Origin: Lentzea kentuckyensis
GTDB taxonomy: Bacteria > Actinomycetota > Actinomycetes > Mycobacteriales > Pseudonocardiaceae
DNA length: 64,000 nt
Assembly (NCBI RefSeq): GCF_002150765.1
Contig: NZ_MUYM01000028.1
Coordinates: 130,815-194,814, forward strand
Direction: 5' to 3'
A program made the position numbers and the translations under genes. Positions 8,323-17,700 of the stretch are shown here, one piece after another (within the stretch, counting starts at the first letter, position 1; the number at the start of each line of letters is the position of its first letter). The notes under the pieces are model-generated. The model was not told the DNA's origin. It made no database searches and saw only the letters and a list, made by a program, of their open reading frames with translations.

Positions 8323-9435
8323 TCACTTCGCCGGCGTCGTGGCGGACGGGAGGAGGACCGTGACGTCCAGCCCGCCGGCCGGGCGGGCGCTGATGGTCAT
8401 CTCGCCTTGGTGCGCGGCGACGATCGCATCCACGATGGACAGACCGAGCCCGATGCCGCGATCGGTGTGAATCCGCTCGCCGTCGCCGCGCACGAACGGT
8501 TCGCGCAGCTGGCTGAGGACGTCCGGCGACACGAGTGCGCCGCTGTTCCCGATGCGCAGGAACGCCGACCCGTGCGCCACGCCGGTCGCGACCTCGACGT
8601 GGCCGCCGGAACGGTTGTGGCGCACGGCGTTGTCGGCCAGGTTGCCGCACATGCGTTCCAGCAGAACCGGTTCGCCGCGGACCGGCGCCGGTCGCAGGTC
8701 GGTTCGCACGGTGAGGGTGACGCCGTCGAGGCAGTTCGCCATGGTCTGGGCGAGGTCCACGTGGTGCCGGTGGCCGGTTCCCGTCTGGCTGCGGGCCAGC
8801 GCCAGCAGTCCGTCGAGGGTGCGTTGGCTCTGTTCGACGGCGGCCCGGACGTCGCCGATCATGGCCAGCAGTTCCTCGATGCCGGGGTCGCTGTCGAGGG
8901 TGACGTCGATGGCGGTGCGCATGGTGGTCAGCGGGGTGCGCAGCTCGTGGGCGGCGTTGGCGGTGAACAGGCGCTGGCTCGCGAGCACGCGGTCGCGTTC
9001 GGTGACGCCCTCCTGGATGCGGTCCAGCATCCCGTTGATCGTGGTGGCCAGGGTGGCGAGCTCGTCGGCGGGTGTGGTGACCGGCATCCGCTCGGACAGC
9101 GTCTCCGCGGAGAGGCGTCGCGCGGTCGCGGAGATCGTGCGGATGGGGCGCAGCACCCGCCCGGCGACCAGCCAGCCCAGTACCGCGGCGAGCACGGTCA
9201 CCACCGTGAGCGCGATCGCGGACTGGGTGATGAAGTCGGCGAGGGTGATCTCCTTGACCTCTCCTGGCGGCAGTGGAGGCAGCTCACCGCCCTGCGGCAA
9301 CGGGGTCAGGATGACGACTGACTTCCGGTGGCCGGCGTTCCTGCGCATCAGCAGGTAGGTGAGACCGGTCAGGAGGATGCCGGCGGCGATAACCAGTGCG
9401 GTGTAAAGGATCGTGAGCCGGGCGCGGGCGGTCAC
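8323..9435 (-). CDS. Sensor histidine kinase (HAMP-HisKA-HATPase)
   Basis: A 370-residue kinase. A membrane helix lies at about residues 8-30, a short extracytoplasmic loop follows, and a second helix (about 74-93) leads into a HAMP linker (GRVLRPIRTISATARRLS). The H-box AAHELRTPL has His at about 163, followed by N-box (CGNLADNAVRH) and G-box (GIGLGLSIVDAI). The GTG start at 9435 overlaps the stop of the response regulator by 4 bp (GTGA), which argues for that start and for translational coupling. The signal sensed is unknown. Confidence 0.9.
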   Translation of the reverse strand: MTARARLTILYTALVIAAGILLTGLTYLLMRRNAGHRKSVVILTPLPQGGELPPLPPGEVKEITLADFITQSAIALTVVTVLAAVLGWLVAGRVLRPIRTISATARRLSAETLSERMPVTTPADELATLATTINGMLDRIQEGVTERDRVLASQRLFTANAAHELRTPLTTMRTAIDVTLDSDPGIEELLAMIGDVRAAVEQSQRTLDGLLALARSQTGTGHRHHVDLAQTMANCLDGVTLTVRTDLRPAPVRGEPVLLERMCGNLADNAVRHNRSGGHVEVATGVAHGSAFLRIGNSGALVSPDVLSQLREPFVRGDGERIHTDRGIGLGLSIVDAIVAAHQGEMTISARPAGGLDVTVLLPSATTPAK

Positions 9436-10088
9436 GTGACGGTCCGGTAGCCGGCGCTCGTCACGGTCTCGATGAGCGGCGGGTCGCCGAGCTTGCGCCG
9501 CAACGTGCCGACGGTGATCCGGACCGCGTTGGTGAACGGGTCGGCGTGCTCGTCCCACACCTTGTCCAGCAACGTCTCCGCGCTCAGCACCGTACCGCCG
9601 GCGGCGAGCAGCTGTTCGAGCACGCCGAACTCCTTGGGCGTCAGGTGCAGGAGCAGGCCAGCGCGCTCCGCGGTGCGCCGCGCGGGGTCGAGCACCACGT
9701 CACCGGCGCGCAGGACCGGCGGCGTCGCGCGTGCGCTGCGGCGGGACAGCGCCCGCACCCTGGCGACGAGCTCGGAGAACGCGAAGGGCTTGCCCAGGTA
9801 GTCGTCGGCGCCCAGGGTGAGCCCCTCGACCCGGTCCTCGACCGTGCCGGAGGCGGTGAGCATCAGGACCCGCGCCTCACCGTGCTCGGCGAGCTCGCGG
9901 CAGACCGCGTCCCCGTGCACCACAGGCAGATCCCTGTCCAGCACGACGACGTCGTACGGCGTGACCACGCACTTGTCCAATGCAGTACGCCCGTCGAACG
10001 CGACATCGACCGCGAACCCGTGCCTGCGCAGGCCCGCCGCGACGTACTTCGCCAACGGTCGCTCGTCCTCGACCAGCAGCACCCGCAT
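9432..10088 (-). CDS. OmpR/PhoB-family response regulator
   Basis: A 218-residue protein. The receiver domain has the acidic pair ED at 7-8, phosphoacceptor Asp51 (VVLDRDLP) and Lys in GKPFAF. The C-terminal winged helix has LTPKEFGVLEQLL and RITVGTLRRKLGD. It is encoded first in a two-gene operon with the kinase at 8323. The divergent serine hydrolase at 10175 starts only 86 bp away and is a natural candidate target. Confidence 0.92.
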   Translation of the reverse strand: MRVLLVEDERPLAKYVAAGLRRHGFAVDVAFDGRTALDKCVVTPYDVVVLDRDLPVVHGDAVCRELAEHGEARVLMLTASGTVEDRVEGLTLGADDYLGKPFAFSELVARVRALSRRSARATPPVLRAGDVVLDPARRTAERAGLLLHLTPKEFGVLEQLLAAGGTVLSAETLLDKVWDEHADPFTNAVRITVGTLRRKLGDPPLIETVTSAGYRTVT

Positions 10089-10174
10089 CCGGCCAGTGTC
10101 CTGCCCGCCGCATATGGATCACGTATGGACCGGCCATCGGTCCTCGATCGCCGGTGATCGGTAGACCTTCCGCC

Positions 10175-11323
10175 GTGACCACGACACGTCGATCAGTGCT
10201 GAGCATGCTCGGCGCCTCAGGAGCGGTGCTCGCCACCGGCGCCTTCCCCGCAACCGGTGCTGCCTCCGCCGCGACACCCGCCGACATCCGAGCGTTCGAC
10301 CAGTTCGTCAGAGAACAGGCGGCCAAGGACGCGTTCTCCGGCAGCCTGCTGCTGGTCCACAAAGGACGCCCCGTGCTGGCCAGGTCCTACGGCCGGGCGA
10401 ACGACGCCGCGCCCAACGGCCCGGACACCCTGTTCGCCATGGCCTCGATCACGAAGCTCTTCACGGCTGTCGCCATCGCCCAGCTCGCCCAAGCCAGGAA
10501 GATCTCGTACGAGAGCACGCTGGGCACGTATGTCAGCGGCTTTCCCACCGAGATCGCCGACACGGTGAAGGTCCACCACCTCCTCACCCACACGTCCGGC
10601 CTCGGCGACCCCTTCACGATGCCCGGCTACCTGCGGGAAGCACTCACCTGGACCGACACCGACCAAGTGATGAACGGGACGACGGACTACATCAGGCGCT
10701 CCTCGCTCGCGTTCGCGCCAGGAGCCGGGTTCAGCTACAGCAACGCCGGCTACCACCTGCTGGGCGCGATCGTGGCCCAAGCGTCCGGAAAGACCTACTA
10801 CGACTACGTTCGCGAGCACGTGCTCCGGCCGGCCGGCATGACGACCACGGACTTCTACACCAGAACTCAGTGGCACACCGACCCTCGCCTCGCTCACCCC
10901 TACGCGAGGCAACCGTCCGGCGGCCGCGCCGACACCATCGACGAACGGCTGTACGTGGGCACGCCCGCCGGTGACGCCTTCACCACGTGCGCCGACATGG
11001 CACGTTTCGCCTGCGCGGTGCAGGGTTCGAAGCTGCTCGACCGCGCCTTCACCGGTATCACGCTCGGCGGCAAGGTGCCGCTTCCGCCGCCGAAGGGCCC
11101 GTCGCCCGCGGTTCCGCCCGTCGCCTTCCAGTGCTACGGCCCAATGACCCTGCTGGTCAACAACCAGTGGGTGACGGGCCACGGCGGTGGCAACCGCGGC
11201 ACATCGACCGACTTCCAGATGTACCCCGACAGCGAGTGGGTGACGGTGATCCTGAGCAACTACGACTACGAGGGCGGGCCGCCGCCGGTCGTGATGAAGG
11301 CACGAGACCTCGTCACCAGATGA
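10175..11323 (+). CDS. Secreted serine hydrolase of the class C beta-lactamase fold
   Basis: A 382-residue protein starting at GTG 10175. An N-terminal TTTRRSVLSMLG followed by a hydrophobic stretch and ATGA is a likely Tat signal. The catalytic SxxK is S91-I-T-K94, the YxN motif is Y188-S-N190, and the third motif is HGGG in GHGGGNRGT. These define the beta-lactamase/D-Ala-D-Ala peptidase/esterase EstB family; true beta-lactamase activity is not implied. It is divergent from an OmpR-type two-component system, which may control it. Confidence 0.88.
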   Translation: MTTTRRSVLSMLGASGAVLATGAFPATGAASAATPADIRAFDQFVREQAAKDAFSGSLLLVHKGRPVLARSYGRANDAAPNGPDTLFAMASITKLFTAVAIAQLAQARKISYESTLGTYVSGFPTEIADTVKVHHLLTHTSGLGDPFTMPGYLREALTWTDTDQVMNGTTDYIRRSSLAFAPGAGFSYSNAGYHLLGAIVAQASGKTYYDYVREHVLRPAGMTTTDFYTRTQWHTDPRLAHPYARQPSGGRADTIDERLYVGTPAGDAFTTCADMARFACAVQGSKLLDRAFTGITLGGKVPLPPPKGPSPAVPPVAFQCYGPMTLLVNNQWVTGHGGGNRGTSTDFQMYPDSEWVTVILSNYDYEGGPPPVVMKARDLVTR

Positions 11324-11329
11324 TCCTCG

Positions 11330-11980
11330 TCAGGACGGATCCACGAGGCCGTGCTCGTAGGCGAAGATCACCAGGTGGACGCGGGTGCGCAGGCCGAGCT
11401 TGGCGAGCACGCGTGCCACGTGGGTCTTGACCGTGCCCTCGCCGACGGTGAGGGCACGGGCTATCTCGGCGTTGCTCAGGCCACGCGCCACCTGCATCAG
11501 CACTTCCTGCTCTCGCGGGGTGAGCAGGTTCAGCTCGGCTGGTGCGTGCCGGGGCGCGATCCGCGTGAGCCGGCGGATGGTGCGGCGGGTGACCTGCGGG
11601 TCGATCAGCCCCTGTCCTTTCGAGGCCGCGCGGACCGCGTCGACGAGCAACGCCGGGTCGCTGTCCTTGAGCACGAAGCCCGCCGCGCCCGCCTGGAGCG
11701 CGCCGAACAGGTACTCGTCGACGTCGAACGTGGTCAGCGCGACGACGGCGGGCGCGGGGTTGACCGACTCGGTGATCCGGCGGATGGCCGCCAACCCGTC
11801 CATTCTGGGCATCCGCATGTCGAGCACCACCACGTCCACGCCTCGCCACCGGGCCTTCTCGACGGCTTCGGCGCCGTCACCGGCCTCGTCGACCACCTCG
11901 ATGTCCGGCTCGGCGTCGAGGATCAGGCGCAGTGCCCACCGCACGGGCTCCTGGTCGTCGGCGACCAATGTGCGGATCAT
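11330..11980 (-). CDS. NarL/FixJ-family response regulator
   Basis: A 216-residue protein with receiver Asp54 (VVLDMRMPRMDG), the Lys of VLKD, and a LuxR-type helix-turn-helix (LTPREQEVLMQVARGLSNAEIA, then EGTVKTHVARVLAKL). Its ATG overlaps the stop of the truncated kinase gene by 4 bp. Because that kinase has lost its phosphorylated domain, this regulator must be orphaned or served by another kinase. Confidence 0.9.
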   Translation of the reverse strand: MIRTLVADDQEPVRWALRLILDAEPDIEVVDEAGDGAEAVEKARWRGVDVVVLDMRMPRMDGLAAIRRITESVNPAPAVVALTTFDVDEYLFGALQAGAAGFVLKDSDPALLVDAVRAASKGQGLIDPQVTRRTIRRLTRIAPRHAPAELNLLTPREQEVLMQVARGLSNAEIARALTVGEGTVKTHVARVLAKLGLRTRVHLVIFAYEHGLVDPS

Positions 11981-12390
11981 CGACCCTCCCGCAGTGGAAG
12001 ACGGGCTTCGACGACCCAGCCGCTGGGCTGGTTCGGCTCGATCCGCAGGGTGCCGCCGAGCAGCCGGGCCCGTTCTCGGAGACCGCGCAACCCGGTACCG
12101 TCGGCCGGCTCGGCGGGAGTGGTGGAACCGTTGTCCGCCACGGTGATCACGACGGCGTCCGGCGTGTGGTGGAGGTGCAGGTCCATCCGCGTGGCGTCGG
12201 AGTGGCGCAGTGCGTTGGTGAGCGCTTCCTGAGCCACCCGGTAACCGGCGTGATCGACTAGCGGTGGCAGGGCGTTCGGCGGGGGACCGGTTCCGCGGGT
12301 GCGGGCCCAGGCGGCGGTGCCCTCGGACAGCTCGGTGTGCCGGCGCATCGCGTCGGACGAGTCCGGGGTGGACCTCGGGGTGGACGTCAT
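11977..12390 (-). pseudogene. NarL-type histidine kinase reduced to its ATPase domain
   Basis: Only 137 codons remain. GYRVAQEALTNALRHS (N-box), ITVADNG and GTGLRGLRERARLLGG (G-box) are intact, but the membrane part and the dimerisation/H-box domain that precede them in this family are absent. Upstream sequence belongs to another gene fragment on the opposite strand. The product could bind ATP but could not autophosphorylate. Confidence 0.75.
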
Positions 12391-12417
12391 GCAGGCAGCA
12401 CTTCCTCACAGCAGCAG

Positions 12418-12593
12418 CACGAAGCGCTGAGGGGAAGTTAGCCGCGTTCACCGCCGAGGCCTCCGCGATGCTCGATCGGGCGGACGACGCCTGGCTCTCG
12501 GCGATGATCACCAGGCGGGTGCCGCTGTCGTCCTACGCGGAGGCCTTCGAGTCATGTCCGGGTGACGTGAAGGTCGTGCTGGAGCTGGCTTGA
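12418..12593 (+). pseudogene. 3' end fragment of a medium-chain (glucose) dehydrogenase
   Basis: The frame ending at 12593 reads ITRRVPLSSYAEAFE followed by DVKVVLELA, the usual C-terminus of NAD(P)-dependent glucose 1-dehydrogenase-like MDR proteins (ITRRVPLxxxxxAxxxxPxDVKVV). Nothing of the remaining 300 residues is present upstream, where the kinase fragment lies on the other strand. It is a recombination scrap that also overlaps the end of the hydrolase gene on the other strand. Confidence 0.5.
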
Positions 12594-13421
12594 GAAGAAC
12601 TCCGCCACCTTTGCAGCGGCCTCGGGAGCCCTGCGGTCGTAAAGGTCGACGTGCGTCGCGCCCTCGACCCAGTGCAGTTCCTTGGGACCCTGGGCCTTCT
12701 GGAACGCGTCGACGGCGATCCAGGACGTGACCGCGCGATCGCCGACGACCAGCAGCAGCGGCCGGGTGTACAGGCCGAGCGCGGCGTGGGCGTCGAACAT
12801 CGCGATGCGGCCGATGCTGCTCCACGTCAGCTCCTTGGCCGAACGCTCGTGCTCGCCGCGCGGGGTCATGTAGTAGTCCCAGCCCTCGAAGGCGTGCCCG
12901 GTGGCGTGCGCCAGCTCAGCGGGGAAGAGCGGGAACGAGCCGGTGCTCGTCGCCGCCACGGCGAGCATGCCCTGGAACACCGCGGGGTCCTGGGTGCCGT
13001 CGGCGCCGTACCGGAACTGGCGGGCGATGTCGACGCCGCTGACCGTGGCCAGCGCCTTGATCCGCTGGTCGGTCGACGCGGCGGCCAGGCCGTAGCCGCC
13101 GGACGCGCAGATGCCGAGCACGCCGATGTCGCCGGCGTCCTGGGTCTCCAGGAACGTCACGGCCGCCCTGATGTCCTCGACCCGCTGGGCCGGGTCCTCC
13201 TGGCCGCGCGGCAGGCCCTCGCTCTCGCCCTGGTAGGCGGCGTCGAACGCGAGCGCCAGGAAGCCCTGCTCGGCCAGCAGCTTCGCGTAGAGGCCCGCGG
13301 CCTGCTCCTTGACGCCGGTGCCGGGATGGCCGACGACGACCGCGCCCTTCGGCGTCCCTTCCGGACGGTGCAGGTGGCCGGCGATGGTCAGTCCGTTGCT
13401 GGGGAAGTTCACGTTTTCCAT
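12552..13421 (-). CDS. Alpha/beta hydrolase, dienelactone-hydrolase-like
   Basis: A 289-residue protein. It has GAVVVGHPGTGVKEQ (oxyanion region), an acidic FDAAYQGES segment, a nucleophile elbow G-I-C-A-S-G-G with Cys at the nucleophile position, and a late Asp/His pair (VVGDRAVTS, GATHVDLYD). Cys-nucleophile elbows occur in dienelactone hydrolases and related COG1073 proteins. The ATG at 13421 gives a sound N-terminus (MENVNFPSNGLTIAGHLH). It is divergent from the XRE regulator at 13524 with a 102-bp shared control region. Confidence 0.82.
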   Translation of the reverse strand: MENVNFPSNGLTIAGHLHRPEGTPKGAVVVGHPGTGVKEQAAGLYAKLLAEQGFLALAFDAAYQGESEGLPRGQEDPAQRVEDIRAAVTFLETQDAGDIGVLGICASGGYGLAAASTDQRIKALATVSGVDIARQFRYGADGTQDPAVFQGMLAVAATSTGSFPLFPAELAHATGHAFEGWDYYMTPRGEHERSAKELTWSSIGRIAMFDAHAALGLYTRPLLLVVGDRAVTSWIAVDAFQKAQGPKELHWVEGATHVDLYDRRAPEAAAKVAEFFSSQLQHDLHVTRT

Positions 13422-13523
13422 GGGGCAACACTGCGCCGTGGCTGTGCAGGCCAGCCAGGGAGAACTCTGCCTATGCAACCCAGTACCAGGCACGGTCGCG
13501 CGTCCACCAGGGACACTGGTGGC

Positions 13524-14339
13524 ATGGACGGTGAACTGGGTGAGTTCATGCGGGCCCGCCGGGCCGCGGTCGATCCGGCGGCGGCGGGCTTCCCCGACGA
13601 CGGCCGGTTGCGCCGGGTGCCCGGCCTGCGGCGCGAGGAGCTGGCCCAGCTCGCGCACGTGAGCGTCGACTACGTCGTCCGGCTCGAACAGGGCCGCACG
13701 AACCGGGTCTCGCGGCCGGTGCTCGAAGCGCTGGCCGACGCGTTGCAGCTGGCCGCGGACGAGCGGGCGTACCTGTTCACGGTGGCCGATGTGGCACCGG
13801 CGCCGACACCACGACCGGGGAGGACCGAGGTCGCGCGGCAGCTGCGGCAGCTGCTCGACTCGATGTCCGACGTGCCGGCGTTCGTGCTGAACCGGCGACT
13901 GGACGTGCTGGCGTGGAACGCGGGAGCGGTGGCGTTGCTGACCGACTTCGGCGCACTGCCGCCCGCTGAACGCAATCTAATCCGTTTGACGTTCCTGGAC
14001 CCGGACTTCCGCGCGTTGTACGGCGACTGGTCGCGCTCAGCGCGCGAATGCGTGGCCGTGCTGCGGATGGAGGCGGGCAAGCACCCCGACGACCAGGCGC
14101 TCAGCGCGCTGGTGGGGGAGCTGAGTGTGCGGGACGCCGACTTCCGCAAGTGGTGGGCGAGCCACCAGGTGCGCGGGCCGCGCCAGCTGCTGAAGGTCTA
14201 CCACCACCCGGTCGCCGGGACGCTGGAGCTCGACGTGCAGCAGTTCTCCGTCGACACGCACCCGGACCAGGAACTCGTCGTCTACACCGCGGAGGCCGGC
14301 AGCCCGTCCGAGAAAGCGCTGCGCTCGCTCGTAGGCTGA
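13524..14339 (+). CDS. XRE-family regulator with MmyB-like ligand domain
   Basis: A 271-residue protein. The N-terminal helix-turn-helix includes RRVPGLRREELAQLAHVSVDYVVRLEQGR, a hallmark of this actinobacterial family. The C-terminal half has the MmyB-like PAS-type fold (VLAWNAGAVALL, NLIRLTFLDPDFRALYGDW, ELSVRDADFRKWWASH). In the related Streptomyces MmyB this domain binds a fatty-acid-like ligand. Such genes usually regulate the divergent neighbour, here the hydrolase at 12552. Confidence 0.92.
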   Translation: MDGELGEFMRARRAAVDPAAAGFPDDGRLRRVPGLRREELAQLAHVSVDYVVRLEQGRTNRVSRPVLEALADALQLAADERAYLFTVADVAPAPTPRPGRTEVARQLRQLLDSMSDVPAFVLNRRLDVLAWNAGAVALLTDFGALPPAERNLIRLTFLDPDFRALYGDWSRSARECVAVLRMEAGKHPDDQALSALVGELSVRDADFRKWWASHQVRGPRQLLKVYHHPVAGTLELDVQQFSVDTHPDQELVVYTAEAGSPSEKALRSLVG

Positions 14340-14426
14340 GCCTCCCAGGCAGGAGAAAACAGGCGGCCCAAGGTGAAGAGGCCGACCGAGTGAACCGGTG
14401 CCTTGTCGGAGCAGAGCTGTTCGGCG

Positions 14427-14590
14427 CCGCAGCACCCTTGAGAGCCCGGCCCCAGCCCCTTGAGCCCGTCCAGATCGAACGCCTCGCCATAGATCGACAG
14501 GACCGTCTCGGCGGAGTCATCCACGAGTATTACCGTGCTGCTTGACCTGCGCGGACGCAGTTTTCGGCACGCACAACCCCACGGGGGTGG
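14427..14590 (+). repeat. Orphan IS tail A
   Basis: The frame ending at 14545 reads AAPLRARPQPLEPVQIERL then DRQDRLGGVIHEYYRAA, the C-terminus of an rve-type transposase. About 40 bases of the non-coding IS end follow, including TTTTCGGCACGCACAA. The DNA is closely similar to 51283-51430 and to tail B. No transposase body is attached. Confidence 0.7.
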
Positions 14591-14614
14591 TGACGCCGGT
14601 GGTGTGCAGGCGCC

Positions 14615-14780
14615 TGGTGCCGTGTTCGAGGAACACCAAGCCGTACAGCCTCTCGAACCCGGCCAGATCGAACGCCTCACCGCAGATCGGCAGGACCGTC
14701 TCGGCGGCGTCATCCACACGAGTATCGCCATGCGGCTTAACCTGCATGGATGAGGTTTTCGGCACGCACAAACCCCACAG
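14615..14780 (+). repeat. Orphan IS tail B
   Basis: A second, more degraded copy of the same end. QPLEPGQIERL and DRQDRLGGVIH are readable, then the frame shifts (one base) and the conserved 3' sequence ends with GAGGTTTTCGGCACGCACAA. It lies 25 bp after tail A and abuts the stop of the large caspase/NTPase gene at 14782. Confidence 0.7.
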
Positions 14781-14781
14781 G

Positions 14782-17700
14782 TCAGTCCGGGTCGGACAGC
14801 TTCCGGATCACCGTGGCGAGCTCCGGCAGGGAAGCTAGCAGCCGGGTGAGCTCGTTGATCCACGTTTGGCGCTGGTCGGGGTGCGGAAGAGAAAGCCTGC
14901 CGTCCCCGGCTCGCACCCGTGCCACCACCTTGTAGAGCGCGGCCAGCGGGTGTGGCTCCAGTGCCGTCACGGCCTGCCTGAGCGCCCGTGGTGACACGGC
15001 GGGAGCCAGTAGGCGCAGGACTTCCGTTGTGAGCTCAGGGTTTTCCTGTGCTTCCAGCACGAAGTCGAGGGCTGCGGAGTCCTCGACGGCGAGCAGCAGC
15101 AGCGCGCGCACCGGCCGGTTGTCCCGGACGTTCCTGAGAACTTCCTTGTCCAGCAACTCGTCTCGTCTCGTCGCGAGCAGTTCCCGCCGGCGTGCGGGGG
15201 TGGAGTCGACGAACTCGTCGGCGAGGCTCGCCAGCAGCCAAGGCCGGTACGCGTGCTGGACGCCGTACTGCTGGGCGGTGGCGCGTCTGGAATGGAGGGC
15301 CTGTGCCTCGACGAGACTGACCCCGTACAGCGCCTCGGTGACCGCCACGTCCGCGTCCGGGGAGAGCAGCTCGGGGTGTTCGAGCAGGATCGCGCGCTCT
15401 TCGGCGTAGGAACGGGCGAACACCCAGGCGCGGGCGGTCGCGAGGAGCCTGCGGTCGACGGTCAGCCAATCCGGCGCGATGTCCCACTGCCACGGCCGGT
15501 CCGAGCTGAAGTGGCGGCGCGCGATCTCGTGCACGTCGCGGATCACCTGACGGGACTGACCTACGTGCCCGAGTGCCTGATGCAACCACTCGGCGGCTTG
15601 GGGGTCTCCGGCTCGCGCGGAAGCCGCGCGCAGCATGAGGAGGACGGCGAGCGGCGGACCGACGAGCCGGTTGGTCGCTCGTACCCAGGTCTCGTCCAGA
15701 ATCTCCGGCTGCCGCAGGTCCGCGCAGACCGTGTCGAGCGTGAACAGGATCGCGGGGAGGGTGGTGGTCAGCTCGTCCGCGTGCTCCGGCAGCAAGCACA
15801 CTTCGACGGCGCGCAGCCCGGTCACCAGCGCCTCTCTCTGCCTGCCGGCGTCGCGTTGGCGGCGCATCAGGTTGTGCAGTGCCTGGCCGTGGATCCGCAG
15901 GCCGTCCGCGAGGTCGGCGGCCTGACGTGCGGTGTTCAGGGCCTCGTCGGTTCGGTTGACCATGCTGTAGGCGACGCTCAGGCTCAGCGCCGCGTCCACG
16001 AGCTGTGGCCGGAACGCGGCGTGCCTGCCGAGCGTGCCGCTGATCTCGGCGGCCTGCCGGGTGGCGCGGTCGGCCTCTGCCAGCCTGCCCATCGCCAGGA
16101 AGTCGCGACTCAGCTCTACCTGCGCGCTGACCAGGGCCGAGAGGCTCGCCGGGTTCGTCTGCGAGAGCCTGTGGCACAGTTCGACGACCCGCGTGGAACG
16201 TTGCATGGCCTCGTACCGCAGCCCGGTTTCGCGGCATCGCGCCGCGAGACACGTCATCGCGCGCGCCAGCGGGGCGTCGTCGCCGCCTGCGGCCACGGCC
16301 ACGGCGTCCCGTGCGGTGGAGAGCGCCTCGTCGCGACGACCGAGCATCGCGTAGATCTCGCTGAGATCGACCTGTGCCCCGCTGAGATGGGAGGCATAGG
16401 TGGAATTGTCGCCGCCGCGCGTCGCCGGGTTGGCGATGCGTTGAGCAAGTCGTTTGTGCGTAGAGGATTCCGCCGTCGTCGGAGTCTCGTTGACCAGCTC
16501 GCGGTACCGCACCACGGCTTCTTCCGCGGGCGCCACGGCCTGCTGCAGCCGTCCGGCCTCGCGGTACCGCTGCCCGAGCCGGTTGAGCGCCTGTGCGAGG
16601 TCCGCCAAGTACATCCGGGTGGTCGGCACCAGCGCGCGGAAGTGGTCAGCCGCCTCCTCCAGAGGTTCGATGGCCTCGTCACCACGACCCCACCGCGTCA
16701 GCTCGTTCGCGACCGTCATGGCAGCGAGCGCCACGTCGGGCAGGAGCATCCTGTTCATCACGGCCAGGTCGCGCAGGCCGTCCAACGCCCGCCCGCCCGC
16801 GTTCCCGCAGTGCCGCCACGCGTACTTCCACAGGTAGCCCTGTACGTCCGGCGGCACGCCCGCCTCCACGCGCTGGCGGTACAGCCGGATCAGTGCGTTC
16901 GCGACCATCTCCGCGCCGGGGGCGAACACCTTGGCGCGGCTGGGCGCGAACGGCGGCCGCAGGTGGTCGGCGAACGTCTGGTGCGTGAGCTTGAAGACCG
17001 TGGCGCCTCCCTCGCCGTCCTGAATGATGTGCTGTCTCAGTTCGGTGAGCACGGCCGTGATGTCGTCACGACTGAACGTCGCGTCGGACAATGCCTCGGC
17101 GACCGCGATCCACTCGGCCTCGGGGAAGCCCGCGCCGTAGCTCCACGTCAGCGCCGTCAGCAACGCACGCGCGGACGGCACCTTCGCGAGTTCACGGTCG
17201 AACGCCGCGTCCAGCGACAGCGCGGGGTCCGCGCGACCGTCCGCGAGCGCCTGCTCGGTGATCATCCACACGGTCAGGAACGACAGGTGCGCCAGCTGGT
17301 CCACTGTGGACCGAGGAACGTCGGGGCCGAGCCGGGCCAGTACGTAGGCGCGGATGTCCGCCGCGTTGTCCGCCTCGTCGAGGTCGACCACCTCGACCGG
17401 CGACAGCTCGGTGAGCAGCGGCGCGCCACCCGCCACCCGGTGCGCCTGCCTGGTCGAGACGATCACCACGCAGTACTGGGCGATCCGGGTGAGCAGCGTC
17501 GTCGCGATCGAGAACGCTTCACCTCGCGCTTCGTCCAGCCCGTCCACCACGACGACCGGCGGCTCGCCGGTGTGCCGCGCCAGGAGCCCGACCAGCTCCG
17601 CCGCGTCGCGTCTGGGGCCGTCCGGGGGAGGGATCAGGCCGGAAGTGACCATCTGCCGGCTGATCACGTCGGCGACCTGGTTCGCGTCCATCGCCCGCAC

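Noticed and set aside
10175-11323. Beta-lactamase resistance gene
   Set aside because: The SxxK, YxN and HGG motifs define a broad serine hydrolase family; nothing shows beta-lactam specificity.
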